Assembly (NCBI GenBank): GCA_030041155.1
Contig: JASHOJ010000136.1
Span: forward strand, 1 to 56,075
Length of the DNA: 56,075 bases
From: Candidatus Binataceae bacterium
Lineage (GTDB): Bacteria > Desulfobacterota > Binatia > Binatales > Binataceae
Direction: 5' to 3'
Program-made: the position numbers and the translations under genes
Part shown: positions 38,218-47,927 of the stretch, one piece after another
How the letters are laid out: the number at the start of each line of letters is the position of its first letter
How positions within the stretch are numbered: position 1 is the first letter of the stretch
Notes under the pieces: generated by a model
Databases searched by the model: none
What the model was told of the DNA's origin: nothing
Seen by the model: only the letters and a program-made list of their open reading frames with translations

Positions 38218-38253
38218 GGTGGCGCGCGGCTATTTACCGCGCGCCGCCATTAT
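38218..38253 (+). terminator. Likely terminator after exported protein
   Basis: A twelve-base GC-rich stem, GGTGGCGCGCGG / CCGCGCGCCGCC (one G-T wobble), with a 7-base loop, followed by an AT-rich but imperfect T-tract (ATTATTTT). It lies 30 bases after the stop at 38188. Confidence 0.7.
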
Positions 38254-38394
38254 TTTCCAAACGATCCACTAAGATATCCGCTCGCGGGGAGTCAACTTGG
38301 GGTTCTGGAAGCGAGGGACTTATCGTAACTATCTGGCGTCTATTGTAACTCTGTGATGTACCGGATAGTAATTGTAGTCCGAGGGAGAAACTGA

Positions 38395-38886
38395 CTATTT
38401 TTCCACCGAGCGGCGCGGCTCCGAGGGCGGCCTGCGGCGCGCGCCGCGCTTGGGCTTTAGCTCGCCGATTGCCGCCAGAATCGCGCCCGCCTCGGCGCGC
38501 ACCGCGTCGGGATCGTGGCCGAGCTCGGCGAGCCGTTTTTCGACCTCGGCAATCGTCTTCGAATAGTCATTGCGATAGCGGCGGTTGAGTTCCTTCCATT
38601 CGATTCCCGCCAGCGCGTCAATCACGTTGGCCGCCGGCCGATGAAGCCCGCGCGCGATCATCACCGCGATAGCCGGATAGCCGAGGTATCCCTGCCAATA
38701 CGATGCGTTGTCGTTGGAAGCGATCTCGCGCAGGTCGGCTGATGTCTCCACGTCATAGGTCTTGTTGCCCGCGGATGACTCCACTCGCGCGTGGGTCGCA
38801 TCCAACAGCTTTACCCGGCCGTCGCCGAGCGCGCCTATCGCCTCGTAGACCTTTATGAGCGGCGGAATTTTCCACTCAGCGGCCAT
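38395..38886 (-). CDS. Hypothetical protein, 163 residues
   Basis: I do not recognise the family. The protein is soluble with no signal peptide. It opens EWKIPPLIKVYEAIGALGDG and has a middle segment with YWQGYLGYPAIAVMIARG and WKELNRRYRNDYSKTIAEVE, followed by a strongly basic, Pro/Arg-rich tail (KPKRGARRRPPSEPRR) that could bind nucleic acid. Codon usage matches the neighbours. It stands alone on its strand. Confidence 0.75.
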   Translation of the reverse strand: MAAEWKIPPLIKVYEAIGALGDGRVKLLDATHARVESSAGNKTYDVETSADLREIASNDNASYWQGYLGYPAIAVMIARGLHRPAANVIDALAGIEWKELNRRYRNDYSKTIAEVEKRLAELGHDPDAVRAEAGAILAAIGELKPKRGARRRPPSEPRRSVEK

Positions 38887-39242
38887 CGCATCAGAGATCG
38901 ATCAGCTCCGAGTGCGGCGCAAGAGAAGCTTGACCGCGATCCGCGCCGCGGCTTAACGTCGCCTGCGTGGAACGACATCAGAGAAATCGACTTGAATTTG
39001 GTTGCCCACGTTACGTGCTTTCTCTTCGACAGTCATCCTGAGCGGTACGCGAAGGATCTCGCGCGGTCCTCAGCGCGTTAATCGCTTGACCGCAAAGCGG
39101 GGACCGGGCAAAGGACCGGGATTCTTCGCGCGCCAGGCAACGCAAACGCGCGAGAATGACAAAATAGTGTCGCTGCTGTGCTCGGAATGACACTTGGGGG
39201 AAGGCATTTGGGGGACACAACATCAGATCGAGGACAACGGCG
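38887..39242. other. 356-base intergenic region with repeat
   Basis: This gap lies between divergent genes. The right half is filled by the interspersed repeat described at 39032-39190. The left half shows no ORF or clear promoter. No gene is supported here. Confidence 0.6.
39032..39190 (+). repeat. Interspersed REP-like repeat, copy 2 with second hairpin module
   Basis: It begins with a 32-base unit (GTCATCCTGAGC ... GAAGGATCTCGCG) matching the inverted copy at 14331-14362. A second module at 39121-39157 folds as ATTC-T-TCGCGCG / CGCGCGA-GAAT with a 14-base loop, and GGAATGACA closes the element. The layout resembles dispersed 'CATCCTGAGC...GAATGACA' repeats seen in many soil bacteria. Confidence 0.65.
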
Positions 39243-39686
39243 ATGGTGCAGCCGATAGGCAAACTGGATCATATCGGAATCGCGGTAAAGAGCGTCGCGG
39301 AGGCGCGCAAGTTCTATGAAGGCGTGCTGGGCGCGCGCTTCATGTACGAGGCGGAAAGCGAACGGGCTGGCTACAAGCTCGCCGAGTTCGACCTGAACGG
39401 CCTTACGATCGAACTGCTCGAGCCGCTCGGCGCGGATTCATTCTTGCACAAGTTTCTGGCGCAGCGCGGCGAGGGGATGCATCACCTCACCTTCAATGTG
39501 CCGGACAGCAAAGGCAAAGCCGCGGAGCTGCGCGAGCGCGGAATCAGAATTGTGGATGAAACCGAATGGTCGCCCGACTCCTACGAGGCATTCATCTCGC
39601 CGCGATCGTCACATGGCGTCCTGATCCAGATCGGCAACGGCTATCCGACGTTGTCGAATGATTCCCACTGGTTCGAGAAGAAGTAA
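39243..39686 (+). CDS. VOC superfamily protein, methylmalonyl-CoA epimerase-like
   Basis: 147 residues with the paired beta-alpha-beta-beta-beta VOC fold. The closest family by pattern is methylmalonyl-CoA epimerase: LDHIGIAVKSVAEARKFYE, IELLEPLGADSFLHKFL and GMHHLTFNV. The His ligands H10 and H80/H81 are present, but the usual last metal ligand Glu (GVLVEL in epimerases) is Gln129 (GVLIQIG). Enzymatic function is therefore less sure. No methylmalonyl-CoA mutase is nearby. Confidence 0.75.
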   Translation: MVQPIGKLDHIGIAVKSVAEARKFYEGVLGARFMYEAESERAGYKLAEFDLNGLTIELLEPLGADSFLHKFLAQRGEGMHHLTFNVPDSKGKAAELRERGIRIVDETEWSPDSYEAFISPRSSHGVLIQIGNGYPTLSNDSHWFEKK

Positions 39687-39724
39687 CGCACTAAGGAAAC
39701 CAACAGAGCGGTCAACCTGCCGTC

Positions 39725-40504
39725 TCATCCGATAAGCCCTGGATTCGCGCCGCCGTCGATCGTGACGTTCGCGCCGGTGATAAAGGCAGCGCGCGGCGAT
39801 GCGAGAAACGCGATCAGATCCGCGACCTCTTCGGGCGCGCCAGGCCGGCCAATCGGCGTCATCCGCGCGTACGTCTCCTCTACGCTATGACCCGGCGCGG
39901 GCCGCTCGGCAAATCTTTTCAGTCGCTCGGTCAGAATCGGCCCCGGATTCACGCCCACGACGCGCACGCGATGTTTGGCGCCTTCGCCGGCCAGTGCCTT
40001 GGTGAAATGATTAAGCGCGGCGTTGGCTGCGCCGCCGATCATGTAGCCGGCGGCCGGGCGAAGACCGCCGGTTCCGATCACGTTGACGATCACGCCCGAG
40101 CCCGCGCCCGCCATTATCGGCATCACCTCGCGCGCCATCCGCACGTAGCCGAAAAACTTGAGCTCGAAATCATCATGCCAGTCTTCGTCGCCGAGTTTCT
40201 GGAACTCGCCCGGACGCGCGCTGCCCGCGTTGTTGACCAGGATGTCGATGCGGCCGAACTCGCTAGCGCATCGCGCGACCACGCCGCGAATATCTTCGAG
40301 CCTGGTCAAGTCCGCGGGCATGGTCGCAACTCGCGCGCCCTCAAGCTTGCGGGCAAGCGCCGCCGCCTCATCCAGCGCCTCGGCGCCGCGCGCGCATAGC
40401 ATCACCGATGCGCCTTCCTCTACGAAGCGCAGCGCGGTTGCGCGTCCGATTCCCTTGCTGCCGCCGGTGATGAGCGCGATTTTTCCCGCAAGCTGAAGGT
40501 CCAT
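39725..40504 (-). CDS. Short-chain dehydrogenase/reductase lacking the catalytic Lys
   Basis: A classical-size SDR of 259 residues. Cofactor binding is intact: TGGSKGIG (13-20) and NNAG (91-94). The active site is odd: Tyr154 is present, but the YxxxK lysine is replaced by Gly158 (GYMIGGAANAAL) and the catalytic Ser position reads Gly/Thr (NVIGTGG). VNPGPILTERL and TGANVTIDGG are typical later parts. A subgroup of SDRs with the same N-x-I-G-T...GY...NAAL pattern exists. Substrate unknown. Confidence 0.88.
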   Translation of the reverse strand: MDLQLAGKIALITGGSKGIGRATALRFVEEGASVMLCARGAEALDEAAALARKLEGARVATMPADLTRLEDIRGVVARCASEFGRIDILVNNAGSARPGEFQKLGDEDWHDDFELKFFGYVRMAREVMPIMAGAGSGVIVNVIGTGGLRPAAGYMIGGAANAALNHFTKALAGEGAKHRVRVVGVNPGPILTERLKRFAERPAPGHSVEETYARMTPIGRPGAPEEVADLIAFLASPRAAFITGANVTIDGGANPGLIG

Positions 40505-40644
40505 CGTTGTGCCTCCGGTTTATCCCCACGCGAGCGCTCACGAGCGCGCGCGCCGATGTTGATACTGGTCATGACGCACCTTAACACCGCTTGCGGTATC
40601 TGGCACGATTGCGAGAGGCCTCGCGCAGCGGCGCAAACCATCGG

Positions 40645-42321
40645 ATGAAGGAAATTGTAGTCTCATGCCTTGGCGGCGCGATTGAGCGGGCGCGCGCTTC
40701 GGGCCAGCTCAAATCAAATCCGGCCGCGATCGGAATCGAGGCGCCGAAAGATCCGGCGCACGGCGACGTCGCATCGAACGTCGCGCTCACGATGGCGCGG
40801 GCGGAGGGCAAATCTCCGCGCGCGATCGCCGAGATTATCAAGGTCGCGAGCGAGCTTCCTCCTGAGATCGCGGAGATTTCAGTTGCAGGTCCGGGTTTTC
40901 TGAATTTTCGGATGACGCCGGCTTACTGGCACGCTGAGATGGTGCGCGCGATGGGCGAGGGCGCGCGCTACTTTCGCCCGCAAAAGTGGGAGCTGCGCCC
41001 GGGCGGCGGCGATCGGGTGCAGGTGGAATTTCTTTCCGCGAATCCTACCGGCCCGGTGACGGTTGGTCACGGGCGCAACGCGGTTCTGGGCGACACGATA
41101 GCGCGGATGCTCGAGGCGGCGGGCTTCAACGTCACCCGCGAGTACTATTTCAACGACGGCGGACGGCAGATGAAGCTGCTCGGCGAATCGGTGCGCGCTC
41201 GCTACCTCCAAGACATGGGAATTGACGCGCCGCTTCCGCCCGACGGCTATCAGGGCGAATATATTTGCGATATCGCTCGCGAACTACGCGCGAGCCGCGG
41301 CGACAATCTTGCCGAGGGCGAGAACCTTGAGCTGTTTCGCGCGGCCGCGGTCGAGGCAATCTTCGCTGACATCAATCGCACCTGCGATCGGCTGAAAATC
41401 CGCTTCGACCGCTACTTCAACGAACTTGACCTGATCAAATCGGGCAAGGTGAAAGAGGTACTTGACGCGCTCCGCAAGCAAAATCTGTCCTTCGAACGCG
41501 ACGGCGCGGTATGGCTACGCGGCGAGCCGCTTAAATTGCCCAAGGACGCGGTGCTGGTGCGGTCGGGTCCGGATCGCGAGCCGACTTACCGAACGCCCGA
41601 TATCGCTTATCATATCGATAAAATAAATCGCAGTTTCGACCTGATTATCGACGTGTTTGGCGCGGACCATATCGCGGAGCATCAGGAGGTGATCGCCGCG
41701 GTCAAGGCGCTCGGTCATGACACCAGCGCGATTCGCGCGATTATCTACCAGTTCGTGACGCTCACCCGCGCGGGCGAGAAGATCAAGATGTCAACGCGCA
41801 AGGCAACCTACGTCACGCTCGACGAGTTGATCGATGAGGTTGGCGCCGACGTGGTGCGGTTTTTCTTCCTGTTCCGCAAGTCAGACAGCCAGCTCGATTT
41901 CGATCTTGAATTGGCAAAAAAGCAGGCGCCGGAAAATCCGGTGTTCTACGTCCAATACGCGCACGCGCGGCTGTCGAGCGTTTTTCGAGAGGCGGAAAAG
42001 GCCGGCATCGATTTCGCCGCGTCAGGCGGCCGCGCAAATCTGGCGCTACTCGGCGAAGAAGAGATGGCGCTCGCGCGCCGATCGCTCGCGCTGCGTCCGG
42101 TGATGACCGCAGCGGCCGAGGCGCTCGAACCGCATCGAATTTCCTTCTTTCTGCTCGAGTTGGCGGGCGAATTCCATCGCTATTACAATCAGCCCGCGAA
42201 TCGTATAATCGGAACTGACCGCGGCTTGACGGTGGCGCGTCTGTTTCTGGCAGGGCTAATCAAGACTGCAATCGCGGCGGGGCTGGATCTTCTCGGTGTA
42301 ACTGCACCAGAGCGGATGTGA
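40645..42321 (+). CDS. argS: Arginyl-tRNA synthetase
   Basis: This class I synthetase charges tRNA-Arg. 558 residues from the ATG at 40645 (MKEIVVSCLGGAIERA). The HIGH-type motif is within EFLSANPTGPVTVGHGRNAV, and the KMSK-like loop is KIKMSTRKA. The C-terminal DALR anticodon-binding domain contains QYAHARLSSV and LAGEFHRYYNQP. An in-frame start at 40591 would add 18 residues and is less likely. The SPOR-domain gene follows after 7 bases, so they are probably cotranscribed. Confidence 0.97.
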   Translation: MKEIVVSCLGGAIERARASGQLKSNPAAIGIEAPKDPAHGDVASNVALTMARAEGKSPRAIAEIIKVASELPPEIAEISVAGPGFLNFRMTPAYWHAEMVRAMGEGARYFRPQKWELRPGGGDRVQVEFLSANPTGPVTVGHGRNAVLGDTIARMLEAAGFNVTREYYFNDGGRQMKLLGESVRARYLQDMGIDAPLPPDGYQGEYICDIARELRASRGDNLAEGENLELFRAAAVEAIFADINRTCDRLKIRFDRYFNELDLIKSGKVKEVLDALRKQNLSFERDGAVWLRGEPLKLPKDAVLVRSGPDREPTYRTPDIAYHIDKINRSFDLIIDVFGADHIAEHQEVIAAVKALGHDTSAIRAIIYQFVTLTRAGEKIKMSTRKATYVTLDELIDEVGADVVRFFFLFRKSDSQLDFDLELAKKQAPENPVFYVQYAHARLSSVFREAEKAGIDFAASGGRANLALLGEEEMALARRSLALRPVMTAAAEALEPHRISFFLLELAGEFHRYYNQPANRIIGTDRGLTVARLFLAGLIKTAIAAGLDLLGVTAPERM

Positions 42322-42328
42322 GGGAGGT

Positions 42329-43000
42329 ATGCGATTCGAAATCAGAACCGGCGGCGCGTTTCTGATCCTGGTGGGACTGCTCGGGCTTTCGTGCGTGGTA
42401 TTCGCGCTCGGGCTGGTGGCCGGCTACGAGATGGCGCGGCAGAACATTCCCGATACCACACAGGTCGCGACCACATTTCCTGCTCCGAGTCCGGCTCCAA
42501 TACAGGCATCGCCGGCTATCGCGCCGGCGGCAGCGGCGACCGCGCCTGCACAGGTGGCGGCAGCGCCGGTATCCGAGCCGTTACCACCGCCGGCCAAGCC
42601 GAGCGTCGCACCGGTCTCCGTCCAGACTCCAGCGGTGCGAGAGGCCGCCATCAATCGCAATGTTGGACCTGCTGTCGCACCTAACGCGGTGCCCAGGCTG
42701 GCGTCAACGCCCAGGGTGGCGCCGCCTAGAGCCGCACTGTCGCGGGCTGAAACCGCCGCGGCGACCGACCGGCGTCATCCGTACAGTATTCAGATCGATG
42801 CCGCGATGGATCGCACCGGCGCTGATGACATGGTTCGCCGCCTGCGGCAACTCGGGTTTCCGTCCACGGAAACGACCACCGTCCTGAACGGACAGACATG
42901 GTATCGTGTCCGGGTTGGGCCATACGCGACTCAGGAAGAGGCGCAAGAGGCGCAGCAGCGGCTCCATCAAGAATACGATTCGACTTATAACAGTCGCTAA
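42329..43000 (+). CDS. SPOR domain membrane protein
   Basis: 223 residues: a short basic N-terminus, one transmembrane helix (about 9-32), a long Ala/Pro/Val-rich periplasmic linker, and a C-terminal SPOR domain (YSIQIDAAMDRTGADDMVRRL to YRVRVGPYATQEEAQEAQ). SPOR domains bind denuded peptidoglycan at the division site. The SD site GAGGGAGG stands just before the ATG. Placement directly after argS is common in delta-type genomes. Confidence 0.9.
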   Translation: MRFEIRTGGAFLILVGLLGLSCVVFALGLVAGYEMARQNIPDTTQVATTFPAPSPAPIQASPAIAPAAAATAPAQVAAAPVSEPLPPPAKPSVAPVSVQTPAVREAAINRNVGPAVAPNAVPRLASTPRVAPPRAALSRAETAAATDRRHPYSIQIDAAMDRTGADDMVRRLRQLGFPSTETTTVLNGQTWYRVRVGPYATQEEAQEAQQRLHQEYDSTYNSR

Positions 43001-43045
43001 ATCGGCGTTTCGCGCTTGGCAAAATGCGAAACTGGTGGTTAGCGT

Positions 43046-43074
43046 TTGACAATCGTCGCGATGGTATTCATACT
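43046..43074 (+). promoter_or_regulatory. trp operon promoter
   Basis: A perfect -35 TTGACA, a 17-base spacer, then -10 CATACT (4 of 6, both key positions kept). Predicted transcription starts at about 43081, which is the A of the trpL ATG. Confidence 0.75.
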
Positions 43075-43080
43075 GGCACC

Positions 43081-43164
43081 ATGACTAATCCGCTCATCAC
43101 CGGCAGCATGTGGGTGGCTTGGCGCTGGCACGCCAACGCACACGCCTGCGCACCGGTTTTGTAG
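43081..43164 (+). CDS. trpL: trp operon leader peptide
   Basis: A 27-codon ORF starting MTNPLITGSM, with Trp at codons 11, 14 and 16 (WVAWRW), ending CAPVL and TAG. Three Trp in six codons is far above chance. It lies directly after the promoter and before a Trp-regulated operon. No ribosome binding site is visible, and the promoter predicts that the mRNA begins at this ATG, so translation may be leaderless. Ribosome stalling at the Trp codons would steer the downstream RNA folds. Confidence 0.88.
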   Translation: MTNPLITGSMWVAWRWHANAHACAPVL

Positions 43165-43228
43165 CCACAAAACAAAACCGAACTCACAGAGGGCCGCAGG
43201 CACAATTCCAGCGGCCCTCTTCTTTTTT
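43119..43228 (+). promoter_or_regulatory. trp attenuator (alternative hairpins)
   Basis: Segment 1:2 is TTGGCG (43119-43124) / CGCCAA (43131-43136), spanning Trp codons. A second hairpin is CGGTTTTG (43154-43161) / CAAAACCG (43173-43180). The antiterminator candidate pairs GCCTGCG (43144-43150) with CGCAGGC (43195-43201), which overlaps the terminator's left arm and so excludes it. A ribosome stalled on Trp codons leaves 43144-43150 free; one reaching the stop covers it. This is the classical attenuation logic. Confidence 0.82.
43188..43228 (+). terminator. trp attenuator terminator
   Basis: A perfect ten-base stem, AGAGGGCCGC / GCGGCCCTCT, with a 13-base loop, followed by TCTTTTTT. It ends transcription before trpE when Trp-tRNA is plentiful. 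Confidence 0.92.
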
Positions 43229-43308
43229 GGAAGTGAATTTACAAGCGGAATAAGCAAAGGCGAAAAGAAAGAGAAACTGAAGGCTGACCGATTGCGGAGA
43301 TAACGACG

Positions 43309-44820
43309 ATGCTTCAGCCGAGCGAGCGTGAATTCGAGGACTTGAAAGAGCAGGGATACAACCTGATTCCCGTGTCGCGCGAGATTCCCGCCGATCTAGA
43401 GACTCCGGTTTCCGCATTCCTGAAAATCGCGCGCGGCGACTATGCCTTCCTGCTGGAGAGCGTGCGCGGCGGCGAGAAATGGGGACGATATACGTTCCTG
43501 GGCTCCGAGCCCTCGATGGTTATCCGTGCTCGCGCAAATCGGATGGACGTTATCCGGCCGGGACGTGGAATCGAATCGCGATCGATAACCAACGCATTCG
43601 ACGAGCTGCGGCGCGAGGTTAAGCGTCTGCGCGCGCCGGAACTGCCGGGTAATCCGCGCTTCTTCGGCGGCGCGGTCGGCTTCCTTGCCTATGACGTGGT
43701 GCGATGCTTCGAGCGGATCCCCGAGACCGCGGTCGACGACCTTGGCGTGCCCGATGTGTACATGATGTTCACGGACACGATGCTGATGTTCGATAATCTG
43801 CGCCAGACTCTCAGGATTATCGCTAACGTTCCGGTGGACGATTTTCCCTCGGCGCGCGCCGCTTATAACAGCGCGCAGGCGAAAATCGACGAAATCGTGA
43901 ATCGGCTGAAAGCCCCGGCGGTCCCGCCGCGTCTTGAGGGCGCGGCAGCCGTTGCCAACAACGCGACTATCACCTCGAATCTTACCCGCGAGGCGTACAT
44001 GGCGATGGTGTCGGCGGCCAAGGAGTACATCGCGGCCGGTGACGTTATCCAGGTGGTGCCGTCGCAGCGCTTTGAATCACCGCTGACCGCCCATCCGTTC
44101 AACATCTATCGCAGCCTGCGCACGATCAATCCCTCGCCGTACATGTTCTATCTGCGGCTTGGCGATCTGACGCTGGTTGGAGCGTCGCCGGAGGTGATGG
44201 TGCGGGTGGAAGGCCGCGACGTGACGTTGCGCCCGATAGCCGGGACCCGGCGCCGCGGCGTTACCGAGGAGGAAGACCGCGCGATGGAGTCCGAATTGCT
44301 GGGCGACCCGAAAGAACGCGCCGAGCACGTGATGCTGGTTGACCTTGGCCGCAATGACGTGGGTCGCGTCTCGGAAATCGGTTCGGTCGCGGTCACCGAA
44401 TACATGGTCGTTGAGCGCTACTACAGCGTGATGCATATCGTGTCGAACGTGATTGGCAAGCTGCGCGAGGAGTGCGACGCCTTTGACGCGTTTCGCGCGA
44501 CCTTTCCGCAAGGCACCGTGTCGGGCGCGCCGAAAATCCGCGCGATGCAGATAATCGACGAGCTGGAGGCGGTTCGGCGCGGCGTTTATGCGGGCGCGGT
44601 CGGATACTTCAGCTATACCGGCAACACCGACACCGCGATCGCGCTGCGCACGCTCCTGGTGCGTGGAAATCGGGTCTACATCCAGGCCGGCGGCGGAGTG
44701 GTGGCGGACTCCGACCCGGCGGCGGAGTTCGAGGAATCGGTGAACAAGGCGCGCGCGATGGTGCGCGCGCTGCAAGCCGCCCGTCAATTCGAAATGCCCG
44801 CGGACGCTCAGGCGAGGTGA
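43309..44820 (+). CDS. trpE: Anthranilate synthase component I
   Basis: TrpE makes anthranilate from chorismate using ammonia from TrpG. The 503-residue protein shows the feedback-inhibition motif LLES (48-51), which marks tryptophan sensitivity, and the chorismate-binding region with [60 protein letters not shown] and AGAVGYFS. It is the first structural gene after the attenuator and overlaps the trpG region closely. Confidence 0.97.
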   Translation: MLQPSEREFEDLKEQGYNLIPVSREIPADLETPVSAFLKIARGDYAFLLESVRGGEKWGRYTFLGSEPSMVIRARANRMDVIRPGRGIESRSITNAFDELRREVKRLRAPELPGNPRFFGGAVGFLAYDVVRCFERIPETAVDDLGVPDVYMMFTDTMLMFDNLRQTLRIIANVPVDDFPSARAAYNSAQAKIDEIVNRLKAPAVPPRLEGAAAVANNATITSNLTREAYMAMVSAAKEYIAAGDVIQVVPSQRFESPLTAHPFNIYRSLRTINPSPYMFYLRLGDLTLVGASPEVMVRVEGRDVTLRPIAGTRRRGVTEEEDRAMESELLGDPKERAEHVMLVDLGRNDVGRVSEIGSVAVTEYMVVERYYSVMHIVSNVIGKLREECDAFDAFRATFPQGTVSGAPKIRAMQIIDELEAVRRGVYAGAVGYFSYTGNTDTAIALRTLLVRGNRVYIQAGGGVVADSDPAAEFEESVNKARAMVRALQAARQFEMPADAQAR

Positions 44821-44825
44821 TGACC

Positions 44826-45436
<611 letters not shown>

Positions 45437-45440
<4 letters not shown>

Positions 45441-46516
45441 ATGCGCCGCACGTTCATAGCGCGCTGCGCACCGCCTTCGACGCGCTGGTCGGCGGCCGCG
45501 CTCTCGACGTGGAGCAGGCTGAGATGGCGTTTGGCGCGATCCTCGACAGCGGCCAAAGCGATCCCGATGCCGCTCCCGATCCGATGATCGCGGGCTTTCT
45601 CACCGCGCTGAAAATTAGAGGCGAGTCCGCGGCGGAACTGACCGGTGCGGCGCGCGCGATGCTTTCGCGGGCACGCAAACTCGAACTTAAAGTTTCACTT
45701 GCGGATATCGTCGGCACCGGCGGCGACGGTGCGGGCACCTTCAACGTCTCGACCGGCGCCGCGATCGTCGCCGCGGCTGCAGGGGTCGCGATCGCCAAGC
45801 ATGGAAATCGCGCGGTTACCGGCCGAGTCGGCTCGGCCGACGTGCTGGAAGCGGTGGGGGTGCGGATCGATCCGGGGCCGGAGGTGCTGAAAAGGTGCCT
45901 GCGCGAGGCGGGATTCTGTTTCATTTTCGCGCCGGCTTATCATCCGGTGATGGCGCGGCTTGCGCCGATGCGGCGCGCGCTCGGCATTCGCACAATTTTC
46001 AATCTGCTTGGCCCGCTCTGTAATCCCGCGCGTCCGAGGCGAATGCTTGCGGGCGTGAGCGACGTAAAGCTGGTGCGTCCGATGGCCGAAACGCTTGCCG
46101 CGCTTGGGATTGAGCACGCTCTGGTGGTTTCGGGGCGCGACGGCGTGGATGAGATTTCGCTTGCGGCGCCGACCGCGGTGGCGGAGTTGCGCGCCGAAGC
46201 TCCGATTCGCGAATATGAAATTGCGCCGGAAAAATTCGGGTTCGCGCGCGCGAATGCCGCGGAAGTCTCCGCCGCTGATGCGAATCATTCGGCTGCGATT
46301 CTGAAATCGGCGTTTAGCGGCGCAAAGGGTGCGCCGCACGATATTCTGGCGCTCAATGCGGGCGCCGGATTGTACGTCGCGGGGGCGGCGGATTCGATAA
46401 GCGCTGGCGTGGCGCGCGCGCGCCAGGTGCTCGCGTCGGGCCGCGCGCTTTTGACGCTTGAAAAGCTGGCGGCCGCGAGCGGCGCGATGAAAGCGCAGGA
46501 ACAGGCATCGCGATGA
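45437..46516 (+). CDS. trpD: Anthranilate phosphoribosyltransferase
   Basis: TrpD joins anthranilate and PRPP. 359 residues with [47 protein letters not shown] text (here EAVGVRID), [31 protein letters not shown], and [17 protein letters not shown] overlap with trpG at the start and with trpC at the end. Length is normal. Confidence 0.97.
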
Positions 46517-47316
46517 GTTCCATTCTCGATCGCATTTTCGCCGCCAAACGCGAGGAGCTTGCCGCCACGCGCTCCCGCGCTCCGCTGGAGACCGTTCGCG
46601 AAGCCGCGGCCCGCGCCGCGCCGCCGCGCGACTTCATTGCCGCGCTGCGCGGGCGCCGCCCGGCGATTATCGCCGAAATCAAACGGGCGTCGCCGAGCAA
46701 GGGCGATATTCTGCCGGATCTCGATCCCGCGTCGGTTGCGCGCGATTACGCCGCGTGCGGCGCTGCGTGTATCTCGGTTCTTACCGACGTTCACTTCAAA
46801 GGATCGCTGCTCGATCTTCGCGCGGTTCGCGCCGCGCAGGATTTGCCGATTCTGCGAAAGGACTTCATCTTCGACCCGTACCAGATATACGAATCGCGCG
46901 CGGCGGGCGCCGATTGCGTGCTGCTTATAGCGGCGATGCTGCGCGAGAACGACCTCAACACGCTTCAGCAGGCGGCTCGCGCGCTCAACATGGCGGCGCT
47001 GGTGGAAGTTCATAGCCGAGACGAGCTGGATGCTGCCCAGCGCGTCGGCGCCTCGCTGGTTGGCATCAATAATCGCGACCTTCACACCTTTGCGACCGAT
47101 ATCGCGGTGACCGAGAATCTGCTCGCCGATTATCACGGCACGGCGCTCGTGGTTTCGGAGAGCGGAATCGACACCGGCGACGACATTCGCCGCCTCGATG
47201 CGGCCGGCGCTCGCGCGTTTTTGATCGGCGAAAGCCTTCTGCGCGGCGGTGCGCCGCGCGCGAAGCTTTCGAAGTTAGCGCATGCAATCGATCCGGTGAC
47301 AGGAGGAGGCGCGTGA
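46513..47316 (+). CDS. trpC: Indole-3-glycerol phosphate synthase
   Basis: TrpC closes the indole ring. The 267-residue TIM barrel has SILDRIFAAKREELA, IIAEIKRASPSKGDI, SVLTDVHFKGSL, LRKDFIFDPYQIYESRAAGADCVLLI, LVGINNRDLHTF and VSESGIDTGDDI. Monofunctional, not fused to trpF. ATGA overlap with trpD. Confidence 0.97.
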   Translation: MSSILDRIFAAKREELAATRSRAPLETVREAAARAAPPRDFIAALRGRRPAIIAEIKRASPSKGDILPDLDPASVARDYAACGAACISVLTDVHFKGSLLDLRAVRAAQDLPILRKDFIFDPYQIYESRAAGADCVLLIAAMLRENDLNTLQQAARALNMAALVEVHSRDELDAAQRVGASLVGINNRDLHTFATDIAVTENLLADYHGTALVVSESGIDTGDDIRRLDAAGARAFLIGESLLRGGAPRAKLSKLAHAIDPVTGGGA

Positions 47317-47927
47317 TGGCGGTGCGGGTGAAAATCTGCGGCGTCACAAAAGCGGCGGATGCGTGCGCGGCGGTGGATGCGGGAGCCGACATGATCGGGC
47401 TCAATTTTCACGCGCCGAGCCCGCGATCGGTCGATATCGAAAGCGCCGCCGAGATTCGCGAGGCGATCGGAAAGCGCGCTCAGGTGGTTGGTGTGTTCGT
47501 GAACGCGGCGCGATCGTTTATTGAACAATGCCGTGCACGGCTGGAGCTGGATCTAATCCAGTTTCACGGAGATGAAACCGACAGCGATATCGCGGGATGG
47601 CCAATTCCGGTGATTCGTGCGCTGCGGATCATTCCCGGCGATGCGCATGCGGCAATCGCTCGTGCGGCGGGCGACTACCTTCTGCTGGACACCTTTCATG
47701 CTTCGCTCTATGGCGGCACGGGCATCGCGCGTCCGCTTGACGAGCTGCGAGGTATCGAACTGTCACGCGTATTTATCTCCGGCGGACTTAATCCCGCCAA
47801 TGCGGCGGCGGCAGCGGCGTTGAACCCGTTCGCGATCGATTGTGCAAGCGGAGTTGAGCGCGCGCCCGGCGTCAAGGATCATTCCAAACTCAGGAGCTTC
47901 ATCGCCAATGCCCGCAATTCCCGATAG
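47316..47927 (+). CDS. trpF: Phosphoribosylanthranilate isomerase
   Basis: TrpF carries out the Amadori rearrangement in tryptophan synthesis. About 203 residues: [28 protein letters not shown] (Cys general base), [27 protein letters not shown] and [13 protein letters not shown]. The ATG at 47316 is preceded by AGGAGGAGG at an ideal distance; the GTG at 47313 is too close. Overlaps trpB by 20 bases. Confidence 0.96.
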   Translation: MAVRVKICGVTKAADACAAVDAGADMIGLNFHAPSPRSVDIESAAEIREAIGKRAQVVGVFVNAARSFIEQCRARLELDLIQFHGDETDSDIAGWPIPVIRALRIIPGDAHAAIARAAGDYLLLDTFHASLYGGTGIARPLDELRGIELSRVFISGGLNPANAAAAAALNPFAIDCASGVERAPGVKDHSKLRSFIANARNSR

